NCBI RefSeq assembly: GCF_025420585.1
Contig: NZ_JAOEGB010000040.1
Span: 1 to 50,142, forward strand
Source of the DNA: Planotetraspora sp. A-T 1434
GTDB taxonomy: Bacteria; Actinomycetota; Actinomycetes; Streptosporangiales; Streptosporangiaceae
Length of the DNA stretch: 50,142 bases
Direction: 5' to 3'
The translations under genes and the position numbers were made by a program. Position 1 is the first letter of the stretch. Each line of letters begins with the position of its first letter. Below the pieces are notes generated by a model, which worked only from the letters and a program-made list of their open reading frames with translations, was not told the DNA's origin and did no database searches. Shown one piece after another: positions 34,470-42,212 of the stretch.

Positions 34470-35384
34470 CTACATCGTAAAGGCGTCCGGCGGGAGCTCC
34501 TCGGCCCGCCGGCCGGGCGGAGCGGCCGCGATGCCCTCCCGCCGCAGCACGCCCACGAGTAGGCGCGTCGCCTCCTCCGCGGTCAGCCGCTCGGCCGGAT
34601 CCCGCCGCAGCAGCCCTTCCAGCACCGGCCGCAACGGCCCCGCCTCATCCGGAGGGTCCGGCTCGCGCAGGCCGCCCGTTCCCCGCTCCGCCAGCGGTCC
34701 CGTGCCGGGGAAGGGCGCCCTGCCCTCCACCACCCAGTACAGCGTCGCTCCGAACGACCACAGATCGGCCTCCGGGGCGGCAGGCGCCCCCCGCATCCGC
34801 TCAGGCGCGACATACGCCGCCGACCGGGCAGGCGGCGGCGCGGAGCCGCCCGCGTCCCTCCCCATGGCGGCGATTCCGAAGTCCGTGAGCACGACCCGAT
34901 CCCCGGTGAGCAGCACGGTGCCCGGCCTGATGTCGCCATGAACGACCCCCGTCGCGTGCGCGTGCCGCACGCCCGCCAGGAGCTGGAAACCTACCCACGC
35001 CGCCCAGCGGACCGGAAGCCGCCCCACATGCTCGACCGTCTCGTCGAGGGTCAGGCCGGACAGGAGCTCGGTGACGATCCACAGCCGGCCCCGGTCCTCC
35101 AGCAGGTCGTGCACCGTGATGATCGCCGGATGGCTCAGCCGGGCCGCCGCCCGGGCCTCGTGCAGCGCCTGCCGCCGCGCCGCCGGCAGGTCCGGCATGT
35201 CGACTTCGTACGGCGGCGACACTTCCTTGAGGGCGACGTCGCGCTTGAGCAGCAGATCGTGGCCGTGCCACAGGATTCCTCCGCCGTCGCGGCGGACGGG
35301 CGACAGCAGCCTGTAGCGATCCCCCAGCAGATGCCGCGCACGGCCCGTCGCCATCAGCCCCCGTCCACGTCCCCGCACCGGCAT
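34470..35384 (-). CDS. Ser/Thr protein-kinase-like protein, antisense between dop and pup
   Basis: A 304-residue soluble kinase domain with no membrane segment or sensor. The nucleotide lysine is Lys53 (VALKEVS), the alpha-C Glu is near 77, the DFG is Asp168-Phe-Gly and the APE is YVAPERM. The catalytic loop reads VVHGDIRPGTVLL: Asp151 is kept, but the usual Lys is Arg and the usual Asn is Thr156. The Gly-rich loop (VRRDGGGILWHG) is also degenerate. It may be a weak kinase or a pseudokinase. The start is either 35384 or 35354 (Met11); both precede the fold. It is divergent from pup and convergent with dop. The FHA protein at 13655-15271 is a possible partner, without direct evidence. Confidence 0.82.
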   Translation of the reverse strand: MPVRGRGRGLMATGRARHLLGDRYRLLSPVRRDGGGILWHGHDLLLKRDVALKEVSPPYEVDMPDLPAARRQALHEARAAARLSHPAIITVHDLLEDRGRLWIVTELLSGLTLDETVEHVGRLPVRWAAWVGFQLLAGVRHAHATGVVHGDIRPGTVLLTGDRVVLTDFGIAAMGRDAGGSAPPPARSAAYVAPERMRGAPAAPEADLWSFGATLYWVVEGRAPFPGTGPLAERGTGGLREPDPPDEAGPLRPVLEGLLRRDPAERLTAEEATRLLVGVLRREGIAAAPPGRRAEELPPDAFTM

Positions 35385-35655
35385 CTCGAACCCGGGATCA
35401 CATTGTGGTCCGAGCCGGTCCGGGGTGACGGTGATTCCGGGCGACCGGCGGCTCCGCCGGGATAACGATCCGATGTACGGCAGGCCCTGGCGAGGATCAT
35501 TCTGCCCGTGGGTTGCGTTGACGCCGTGCAGAGGGTTGTCTGGCGGGACGCCCCGGCACCGGGCCGCGAAGATCGCGGGACCATTCGCGCGCATTGTCGC
35601 CCGGTTCGGGGAAGATATGGGGAAGAGGGTCCCCCGAGCAGCGGAGGTAGCGGAG

Positions 35656-35865
35656 ATGGCGACCAAGGACACCGGCGGGCAGAAGCAGGCCGGCCGCCAG
35701 GAGAGCGAGGTCGAGGAGACCGAGGCGCAGGCGTCTCCGGACGTGCAGGAGCGCCACGAGAAGCTCACCGACGACGTCGACGCGATTCTGGACGAAATCG
35801 ACGAAGTCCTCGAAGAGAACGCCGAGGAGTTCGTGCGGTCGTATGTGCAGAAAGGCGGCGAGTAG
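35656..35865 (+). CDS. pup: Prokaryotic ubiquitin-like protein Pup
   Basis: A 69-residue intrinsically disordered tagging protein. The N-terminal half is Gln/Glu/Lys-rich. Residues about 30-60 (KLTDDVDAILDEIDEVLEEN) form the helix that binds the ARC coiled coil. The C-terminus is FVRSYVQKGGE. It ends in Glu rather than Gln, so PafA can activate it directly without Dop deamidation. The ATG at 35656 is set by GGAGG at 35643-35647; the open frame continues upstream without homology. It is separated from dop by the antisense kinase gene and so needs its own promoter in 35385-35655. Confidence 0.97.
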   Translation: MATKDTGGQKQAGRQESEVEETEAQASPDVQERHEKLTDDVDAILDEIDEVLEENAEEFVRSYVQKGGE

Positions 35866-35899
35866 CGGCAAAACGGACACGGAAAGGGGGTCAAGTCGG

Positions 35900-36202
35900 G
35901 TGGATTCGCAGGACGGTACGAAGACGTGCCCGGACTGTGGCGTCAGTAAGCAACTCTCCGAATTCGGACTGAACAGGCGCGTGCCGGACGGCCGCGCCAG
36001 GTACCGCAAGGCCGGCTTCCGAATCCGATCCACCGCCAGCTGCTATCGAAAGAAGGCGGAGCAGGGAAAGACCGTCCGGGAGCGTATCGACGTTCCCGAG
36101 GCTCGCAAAACACTGCCCGCGATGCCGCGAGATAAAGCCGATCCGCTGCGGGGGTTCTACCGGAAGGCCGAGTGGAAGTTCGCCTACACCCACGACAGCT
36201 GA
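35900..36202 (+). CDS. Small zinc-ribbon-like protein downstream of pup, probably degenerate
   Basis: A 100-residue protein whose GTG start follows GGAAAGGGGG. Residues 10-50 resemble the first zinc knuckle of endonuclease-VII/HNH-like proteins often found between pup and prcB in related actinomycetes: CPDCGVSKQLSEFGLNRR and then a basic stretch. The first Cys pair (Cys10 and Cys13) is intact, but the expected second pair has become Arg36 and Gly39 in RARYRKAGF. No HNH catalytic motif follows. The C-terminal 30 residues are unlike the family, and the gene ends inside the mannosidase remnant on the other strand. It may have been truncated when the sugar cluster entered, or it may be a reduced functional form. 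Confidence 0.55.
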   Translation: MDSQDGTKTCPDCGVSKQLSEFGLNRRVPDGRARYRKAGFRIRSTASCYRKKAEQGKTVRERIDVPEARKTLPAMPRDKADPLRGFYRKAEWKFAYTHDS

Positions 36203-36545
36203 ACGGTCGCGATCTCGAAGGGCCGGAGCGGGAGCCGTACCGCGCCTGACGAGACCTCAAGCGGGGCGGCGGGGGAGCCGAGCGCGTCGGCGAGACGCGC
36301 GGCGGTGAAACCCCCGTGGAGGACGGCCTCGGTGGTCACCAGATGCTCGGCCACCAGGCGGATCTCCAGCCATCCGTCCCTTTCTCTCAGCGCGGCCATC
36401 ATGACCCCGTCTCCGGAGATCACCGGCGCCATCGGCTCTGGCGCGGTGGCGGCCGCCTCCGGGGATCCTGTCCGGGAAGGCCGGCAGCTCATGGCGATAC
36501 TCCTCAGCCAGGCGCGGCAGCCCGGCCTCGTGCCAGTCTGATCAT
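36184..36545 (-). pseudogene. C-terminal remnant of a glycoside hydrolase (alpha-mannosidase, GH38-like)
   Basis: The minus strand encodes GDGVMMAALRERDGWLEIRL and, 45 residues later, LPLRPFEIATVQLSWV. These resemble the C-terminal beta-sandwich of GH38 alpha-mannosidases. An upstream stretch in another frame, WHEAGLPRLAEEYRHELPAF, continues the similarity, so at least one frameshift is present, and the catalytic part is missing. It precedes a Gfo/Idh oxidoreductase and a sugar importer on the same strand, which supports a mannoside-related cluster. Recognition is from motif memory only. The extreme 3' end overlaps the small zinc-ribbon gene. Confidence 0.55.
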
Positions 36546-36602
36546 GAGTTGTCCTGTGCCGCGATCTGTTCGCGCGTCCGTTCCCCGTGCCCCGCATCGG
36601 TT

Positions 36603-37730
36603 TCAGCGTTCAGGTGGGGTCTCCTCGGCGCATTCGCCACCTATGGGGATGCCCGCCCACTCGGCGTAGCGGCGGACGATCCGCTGGGCCGCGACGATAT
36701 CCTTCAGCGCCCCGTCGAGTCCGGTGAGCGGAGGTTCGTCCTGGGTGACGAACCGGTGGAACGCGACGAGTTGCCGTTCGAACGACTCGGCGATGTCGCG
36801 GTAGACGGTCCTGCGCTCGGTGGTCCCGACCCGGGACAGGACGGTCAGCGTGGTGGGGGCGTTCAGGAGGTAGGGGGACGGGAAGCTCAGCTCCAGTGAT
36901 CCGTGCTCGTGGTCGAGCCGAATCATCTCCTGATAAGCCGGATAGCTCGGCAGGTAGTGCCAGCGCAGGCCGTACCTGCCGGCTCCGCCGTCGGGCAGCG
37001 TCCCGCTGACCTCGACGGACGGAGGGAAGGCGTCGACGGGCCAGACGGCCACGTGGTCGACGGTGTCGGGCGGCCCGGTGAACAGCCGCATCAGGGACAG
37101 CTCGTGGCAGATGCTGCCGAGGATGACCTGGGCGTAGAGCCGCCGCAGCCGCTCCGAGGACGTGCCGAGGGCGGTGGTGAGCGACTCCTCGTCGGCTTCG
37201 AGGTAGGGGGCGAGCCGCTCGCGCGACGGCCGCGACGCGCGGGCCCTGGCGAACAGGAGCTGCGACTCCTCGGAGGGGTGCAGCACGGTCATGTCCAGGT
37301 GGCGTACGGCTCTCGCGCCGCCGGCCTCGTGGAGGGCCTCCAGCATGCGTTGCGTGGCGGGGTCGTACTGCTTCATGTAGGCGACCATGAGCCGGGCGTC
37401 GCCGGGGATGCCGCGCAGCTCCCGGCGGCTGTAGGCGAGAGGCTTCTCGCACAGCACCCAGTAGCCGTGGTCGAGGGCGGCCCTCACCAGCGGCCCGTGC
37501 GAGCCGGCGGTGAGCAGGAGCAGCGCGTCGAACCCGCCCTTGTCCAGCATGGCCACCGGGTCGTCGTAGGCCGGGACGCCGAGCTCACGCCCGATCGTCT
37601 CGGCGTGGCCGCGGTCCAGGTCGCTGACGGCCGAGACCCGGAACAGGTCGCGGCGGCGGGTGAGCAGCGGCAGGTACACGACCTGCGCCACCACCCCGAG
37701 CCCCGCGATGCCCACCTTCAGTACGTCCAC
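36603..37730 (-). CDS. Gfo/Idh/MocA-family NAD(P)-dependent oxidoreductase
   Basis: A 375-residue dehydrogenase. The Rossmann loop is GIAGLGVVAQ (7-16), and the family signature CEKPLA is at 94-99 with Lys96 as the substrate/catalytic lysine. The C-terminal alpha/beta domain holds an HELSLMRLF helix (His in the catalytic position). Such enzymes oxidise or epimerise sugars, inositols or sugar acids with NAD(P). A GTG start at 37730 follows GGTGAGGGT. It lies downstream of the sugar importer and PHP-type gene on the same strand, 149 bases after them, with intergenic repeats between, so it may have its own promoter. Confidence 0.9.
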   Translation of the reverse strand: MDVLKVGIAGLGVVAQVVYLPLLTRRRDLFRVSAVSDLDRGHAETIGRELGVPAYDDPVAMLDKGGFDALLLLTAGSHGPLVRAALDHGYWVLCEKPLAYSRRELRGIPGDARLMVAYMKQYDPATQRMLEALHEAGGARAVRHLDMTVLHPSEESQLLFARARASRPSRERLAPYLEADEESLTTALGTSSERLRRLYAQVILGSICHELSLMRLFTGPPDTVDHVAVWPVDAFPPSVEVSGTLPDGGAGRYGLRWHYLPSYPAYQEMIRLDHEHGSLELSFPSPYLLNAPTTLTVLSRVGTTERRTVYRDIAESFERQLVAFHRFVTQDEPPLTGLDGALKDIVAAQRIVRRYAEWAGIPIGGECAEETPPER

Positions 37731-37755
37731 ACCCTCACCATCCCCCCACCCTTGT

Positions 37756-37874
37756 GGTGATCATGCACACATTCCCGTCAAGGCCCCCCTACCTGCGCCC
37801 CTCTCCAGCGTGATCATGCACAGGTTCCCGCCGAGGTGCTCCGACCGGCGCGGACCGTGATCGTGATCATGCGG
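37756..37874 (-). repeat. Inverted-orientation copies of the GCATGATCAC-family repeat
   Basis: Two clear copies on the minus strand, 37756-37776 and 37809-37831, share GGGAA, TGTGCATGATCAC. A degenerate third lies near 37862-37874. The gap 37731-37879 otherwise holds no gene. Confidence 0.75.
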
Positions 37875-37879
37875 CGCGC

Positions 37880-39163
37880 TCAGCCGCACAGAGCCATCAC
37901 CTCGTTCGAGGGGGTCTCCAGCCGGTGGATCCCCGGGCGGGCGGCCAGCCGGACACGGTCCCCGCGGATCACCCGCCGCGTCTCCGGTCCCCACAACACG
38001 AGCCCGTCCCCGTCCACCACCAGGAAGTCCTCCCCATGCCGCAGGAGCAGTGGGCCGCCGGGCGACGCCGACACGGCCGTGCGGCCCTCGGCCAGCGCCT
38101 CCAGGACGGCGTCCGGCCCGGCGGCCCGGTCGTCAGCGGCGTGGGCGAGAACCCACGTCGCCGGCGCGCCGGGCGGGTGCCCCTCCTCCGGCGTGTGATA
38201 GTCGCCGCCGCCCACGACGACGAGGTCGTCCGCCCAGGTCTGGCCCCAGGCGAGCGGCGCGCCCCAGGTGCGGTCCCACCAGCTGGAGTGCCAGACCTCG
38301 GCCGTTCTGGGCCGGGTGTCCATCGGGTGCCGCCACGCGCAGTCGGCCGCCACCGGATGGTTGATCGACAGGATGCCGCCCCTTTCCTGTACGGCTTTCG
38401 CCCATTCGCCGGGGGGACGCCGGAAGTCGATCCAGCCGATGTCGCCGAAGGCGTTGGCGTGGCCGAGGTCCGTGGTGATCTCCTGGCCGGGGATGAGGAC
38501 GATGCCCGCCAGCGCCGCCGCGGCCGGCAACTCGGCGTGGTGGCTGATGGTGTTGTGGTCGGTGACGGCGAGGAAGTCGAGGCCGCGCTCGGCCGCGACG
38601 CAGGCGAGCTCGTAGACGCCGAGCGCGCCGTCGGAGTGGGTGGTGTGGGCGTGGAGGTCCCCGGCGAGCCAGCGGAGGCCGCCCAGGCCGGGGAGGCCGC
38701 GCCGTGCCGCCGCGGCCTCGCGATGCGGCGCTCGCGGGGCGCGCGGGCACCGGCTCGGGTGGTCGCGCGGCACGGCCGGAGGCCGCCCGTGCCGAATGAA
38801 CGTGATCTCGTACGGCAGGCCGCCGAGGGGGACGCGGTGAAGGCCGATGAGGACGTGCCAGAGGCCTGGTTCGACCTCGCCGGGGAGGTAGCCGGGGGTC
38901 GCCCAGGCGGGGGCGATCGTGTATTCGGAGCGGGCGCCGCCGGACCAGCCGCGGAAGCCGCCGGGGCCGGAGCAGCCGAGGTCGAGCACGCCCGCCGAGC
39001 GGTCGTAGGTGAGCCTGACCGTCAGGGCCGCCGTGCCGGGCGGCACCTCGAAGGTCACCTCTCTGACCGGCGCCGCGGGGCAGGTGGCGTCGGCCCGGTC
39101 GTCGAGGGTCCAGGTCCCCCTGATAGCGGTCCCCCTGATGGCGGTCCCTCTCGTGGCGGTCAT
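37880..39163 (-). CDS. PHP-domain metal-dependent hydrolase (CehA/McbA-like)
   Basis: A 427-residue protein. The N-terminal 160 residues are beta-rich and unassigned. A PHP domain follows, with metal ligands in GDLHAHTTHSDG (His171, His173, His176 and Asp178), VTDHNT, GQEIT and INHP, typical of CehA/McbA-type phosphoesterases or hydrolases. The ABC ATPase gene ends 3 bases upstream of its start, so the two are co-transcribed. A role in hydrolysing a phosphorylated or modified sugar taken up by the transporter is plausible but unproven. The first residues (TATRGTAIRGTAIRGT) are a short coding repeat. Confidence 0.85.
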   Translation of the reverse strand: MTATRGTAIRGTAIRGTWTLDDRADATCPAAPVREVTFEVPPGTAALTVRLTYDRSAGVLDLGCSGPGGFRGWSGGARSEYTIAPAWATPGYLPGEVEPGLWHVLIGLHRVPLGGLPYEITFIRHGRPPAVPRDHPSRCPRAPRAPHREAAAARRGLPGLGGLRWLAGDLHAHTTHSDGALGVYELACVAAERGLDFLAVTDHNTISHHAELPAAAALAGIVLIPGQEITTDLGHANAFGDIGWIDFRRPPGEWAKAVQERGGILSINHPVAADCAWRHPMDTRPRTAEVWHSSWWDRTWGAPLAWGQTWADDLVVVGGGDYHTPEEGHPPGAPATWVLAHAADDRAAGPDAVLEALAEGRTAVSASPGGPLLLRHGEDFLVVDGDGLVLWGPETRRVIRGDRVRLAARPGIHRLETPSNEVMALCG

Positions 39164-39165
39164 GG

Positions 39166-40239
39166 TCAGGCGCTCGTGAGGAGCTCGTCGTCGCGGTACA
39201 GCAGGGCGCGGCCGGGGCGCGGCGTGACCCAGGCGGGCGTGCCGAGGCCGGGCTCCTCGCCCTCGGGCACGACGACCTGCAGCAGGTGGTTCGCCTCAGC
39301 CGAGGGGGACTCCAGGGTGACGAGGTGGGCGGTGCCGAGATTCTCCACGACGGCTACCTTCCCCGTGAACGCGTCGTTCCTTCCTAGTGGCGGCGATTGG
39401 GTGAGATCCGCGTACTCGGGGCGCAGGCCGTACACGATGGGGCCTTCGCGGACGCCGGGCGGGAGGGGGAGGACGGCCCCGGCGACGTGCAGGGCGCCGT
39501 TCTCGGCGCGGCCGGGCAGCAGGTTCATGGGGGTTGAGCCGATGAAGGCGGCGACGAACGTGTTGGCGGGCCGCTGGAACACCTCGGACGGCGTGCCGAC
39601 CTGCATGATCCGCCCGGCGGACATGACGGCGATCCGGTCGGCGAGCGCCAGCGCCTCGCCCTGGTCGTGCGTGACGAAGACCGTGGTGACGGCCAGCTCG
39701 CGCTGGAGGCGCTTGAGGAAGGTGCGGGCCTCCAGGCGCAGCCGCGCGTCGAGGTTGGACAGCGGCTCGTCGAAGAGGAACACGGTGGGGTGGGACGCGA
39801 TCGCCCTGGCGAGGGCGACCCGCTGCTGCTGGCCGCCCGAGAGCTGGCCGGGCCTGCGGCCGAGCAGCTCGGAGAGGCTGAGCCGGGAGGCGGTCTCCGC
39901 GGCCTTGGCCTCGCGCGCGGCCCGGGGGACCTTCTTGATCCGCAGGGGGTAGGCGATGTTGGCGGTGACGTCCATGTGGGGGAAGAGCGCGTAGTCCTGG
40001 AAGACCATCGCGACATCGCGCCGTCCGGGCGGGAGCCGGGTCACATCCACCGCCCCGATCCTGATATTTCCGGATGTGGGGGTCTCCAGGCCGGCGATCG
40101 TCCGCAGCAGGGTCGTCTTCCCGCACCCCGAAGGGCCGAGCAGCGCGAAGAACTCCCCGTCGGCGATCTCCAGGTCGAGGGAGTCGATGGCCCGGACCCC
40201 GCCGGGGAACTCCTTGGTCAGGCCGCTGAGCGAGATCAC
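39166..40239 (-). CDS. Carbohydrate ABC transporter ATPase (MsmX/UgpC/MalK-like)
   Basis: A 357-residue ATPase. Walker A GPSGCGKT (35-42), the Q-loop in VFQDYALFPHM, the signature LSGGQQQR, Walker B FLFDEPLSNLD and the VTHDQ switch are all present. The C-terminal third is the TOBE/OB-type regulatory domain of the MalK group. A GTG start overlaps the upstream permease stop (GTGA). A dedicated ATPase in the operon contrasts with many Streptomyces sugar importers that share one MsiK, so this cluster is self-sufficient. Confidence 0.94.
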   Translation of the reverse strand: MISLSGLTKEFPGGVRAIDSLDLEIADGEFFALLGPSGCGKTTLLRTIAGLETPTSGNIRIGAVDVTRLPPGRRDVAMVFQDYALFPHMDVTANIAYPLRIKKVPRAAREAKAAETASRLSLSELLGRRPGQLSGGQQQRVALARAIASHPTVFLFDEPLSNLDARLRLEARTFLKRLQRELAVTTVFVTHDQGEALALADRIAVMSAGRIMQVGTPSEVFQRPANTFVAAFIGSTPMNLLPGRAENGALHVAGAVLPLPPGVREGPIVYGLRPEYADLTQSPPLGRNDAFTGKVAVVENLGTAHLVTLESPSAEANHLLQVVVPEGEEPGLGTPAWVTPRPGRALLYRDDELLTSA

Positions 40240-41120
40240 CGCTTGATCCCTCCGTGGAAGCGGAAGCCGTACCTGCGGCTGACGAACACGTACATCACGA
40301 CCACGGGCAGCGAGTAGAGCAGCGAGAACGCCGAGATCAGGTCGAGGCGCGGCGCGCCGCCCTCGGTGTAGAGCGTGTAGAGGATCACCGCGCCGGGCGC
40401 CTTGCCGGGATCGCGCAGCAGAATGAACGGCTGCAGGAAGCTGCCCCACACGTTGGCGACCGCCCACACCGCGATGGTCGCCAGGCCGGGCCGCACCAGC
40501 GGGATCACGATGTGCCCCAGGATCTGCAGCGGCGACGCGCCGAAGACCCGCGCCGACTCCTCGTAGGAGGTCGGCGTGCCGTCCATGAAGTCCTTCAGGA
40601 TGAAGATCGCGGCCGGGAGCAGCCCGCCGGACAGCGTCAGGATCACGCCGAGATGGGTGTCGATCAGGTTCAGGCGGGTGGCCAGCTCGAACAGCGGCAC
40701 CATCGCCGCCGTCCCCGTGACCACCGACGACAGGAGCAGCAGCACGTACAGCAGGGCGTCGCGGCCGGGGACCCGGACCCGGGAGAGCGCGTAGGCCGCC
40801 AGCGCGGCCAGCACCACGACGATCGCCGCGCTGCCGCCCGCCTGGATCAGCGAGTTGCGCAGCGAGCTCAGCGCGTACGGATTCTCGAGCAGCGACCGGA
40901 AGTTGGCCAGCGTGAACTCCGGCACCGACGTCGTGATCGACGGGTGCGCGTCGAACGGCGCGGACGCCAGCCACAGCAGCGGCAGCGCGAAGAACGCCGG
41001 CAGCACGGCGAGCAGGGTCGCCCGCCCGATCGTCCCGAGCGCGTGCCGCGTGTAGTCCCGGCCGGTGGAGGGGGGGCGGGTCCCCCGGTCTCCGCGGATC
41101 ACGGGGTCTCCGCGGATCAT
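40236..41120 (-). CDS. Carbohydrate ABC transporter permease (MalG/UgpE-like)
   Basis: A 294-residue permease of the CUT1 class with six membrane segments. The periplasmic-side start PEFTLANFRSLLENPYALSS is typical of MalG/UgpE. The EAA loop SARVFGASPLQILGHIVIPL contacts the ATPase. The ATG at 41120 overlaps the upstream stop (ATGA). The first residues, IRGDPVIRGD, come from a duplicated 18-bp segment near 41090-41119. It works with the permease encoded just upstream. Confidence 0.92.
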   Translation of the reverse strand: MIRGDPVIRGDRGTRPPSTGRDYTRHALGTIGRATLLAVLPAFFALPLLWLASAPFDAHPSITTSVPEFTLANFRSLLENPYALSSLRNSLIQAGGSAAIVVVLAALAAYALSRVRVPGRDALLYVLLLLSSVVTGTAAMVPLFELATRLNLIDTHLGVILTLSGGLLPAAIFILKDFMDGTPTSYEESARVFGASPLQILGHIVIPLVRPGLATIAVWAVANVWGSFLQPFILLRDPGKAPGAVILYTLYTEGGAPRLDLISAFSLLYSLPVVVMYVFVSRRYGFRFHGGIKR

Positions 41121-42004
41121 GAGGTCACCGCCTCGCGCCGCCCGCGCAGCAGCCGGAGATAGGCGAAGGCGAAGACGAGGTTGATCAGCAGCACGACGGA
41201 CGAGATCGCCGCGCCGAACCCGAGCTGCCCGTCGCGCAGCGCGACGTTGTAGATGTAGACCGGCAGGATCTCCGAGCGCCCCTCGGGGCCTCCCGCCGTG
41301 ATCTGGAAGGTCGTGAAGTCGTTGAACGTCCACAGGCTGATCAGCAGCAGATTGGTCAGCACGTGGCCCTTGATGGCGGGGAAGACCACGTCCCTGAGCT
41401 GCTGGAGCGTGGAGGCCCCGGCGAGCCGCGCCGTCTCCAGCTGGGACGGCGGCACGTTCTCCAGCGCCGCGCCGTACAGCATCATGGAGAAGGCCGTTCC
41501 CCGCCAGACGTTGAACACGATGATGGACGGCATCGGATAGTCGAGGAGCCACGCGAACCCCGGCGTGTGCAGCAGTGCGTTGAGCGTCCCCTCGTCGCGG
41601 TCGAGCAGCGCGATCCACAGGAACGCGACGACCGACGACGGCAGGATCCACGCCAGTAGCACCAGCGCCTCGGTGATCCGCTTGACCGGTCCCGGCCGGT
41701 CGCGCAGCATCCACGCGATCGTGAACCCCAGCACCGCCTGTCCCAGCACGGCCGAGCCCAGCACGTACTGCACGGTCAGCCAGAGCGACCGGTGGAACCG
41801 CTCGTCACCCAGCGCCGCCGTGTAGTTGTCCGCGCCGACGACCCGGGGGTTCGCCGCCGCCAGCCCGGTCAGCCGGTAGTCGGTCAGCCCGAGATAGATC
41901 GTCCAGAGCGCCGGGAAGACCAGGAACACGCCGATCAGCACCATCGCGGGCAGCACGAAGCCGGCGGCCCGCCCCCGCCCCAGGCCGGCGGCGTCAGTGT
42001 TCAT
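41117..42004 (-). CDS. Carbohydrate ABC transporter permease (MalF/UgpA-like)
   Basis: A 295-residue CUT1 permease. The N-terminal membrane helix (FVLPAMVLIGVFLVFPALWT) precedes the loop GLTDYRLTG typical of MalF/UgpA, and the EAA loop ETARLAGASTLQQLRDVVFP is intact. It is translationally coupled to the second permease. It lies 208 bases downstream of the binding-protein gene, a gap filled with repeats. Confidence 0.92.
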   Translation of the reverse strand: MNTDAAGLGRGRAAGFVLPAMVLIGVFLVFPALWTIYLGLTDYRLTGLAAANPRVVGADNYTAALGDERFHRSLWLTVQYVLGSAVLGQAVLGFTIAWMLRDRPGPVKRITEALVLLAWILPSSVVAFLWIALLDRDEGTLNALLHTPGFAWLLDYPMPSIIVFNVWRGTAFSMMLYGAALENVPPSQLETARLAGASTLQQLRDVVFPAIKGHVLTNLLLISLWTFNDFTTFQITAGGPEGRSEILPVYIYNVALRDGQLGFGAAISSVVLLINLVFAFAYLRLLRGRREAVTS

Positions 42005-42024
42005 GGTCGCGCCTCCGGCGCGAC

Positions 42025-42208
42025 GGGCTCGGGGCGCCTTTGAGGCTGCGCCTTCCCTCGTCGCTCGGGGTCGCTCGTCCCTCGCTCCCCACTCGACTCC
42101 TCAGTCCAGGCGCAGCCGCGCCCCTCGCGTTCATCGCGCTCGCTCCGCTCGCGTGGGCTCGGGGCGCCTTCGAGGCCCCTCGCGTTCATCGCGCTCGCTC
42201 CGCTCGCG
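42025..42208. repeat. Direct repeats between the binding-protein and permease genes
   Basis: A 33-bp sequence is identical at 42121-42153 and 42176-42208; its core is CGCGCTCGCTCCGCTCGCG. A 22-bp sequence beginning GGGCTCGGGGCGCCTT lies at 42025-42046 and 42155-42176 with one difference. The two repeat types alternate. The array may act as an intra-operon processing or attenuation element. Confidence 0.9.
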
Positions 42209-42212
42209 CGTG

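Noticed and set aside
35385-35894. Extension of the kinase gene upstream over pup.
   Set aside because: The extra N-terminal part is antisense to pup, Ser/Arg-rich and unlike kinases; starts at 35384 or 35354 fit the fold.
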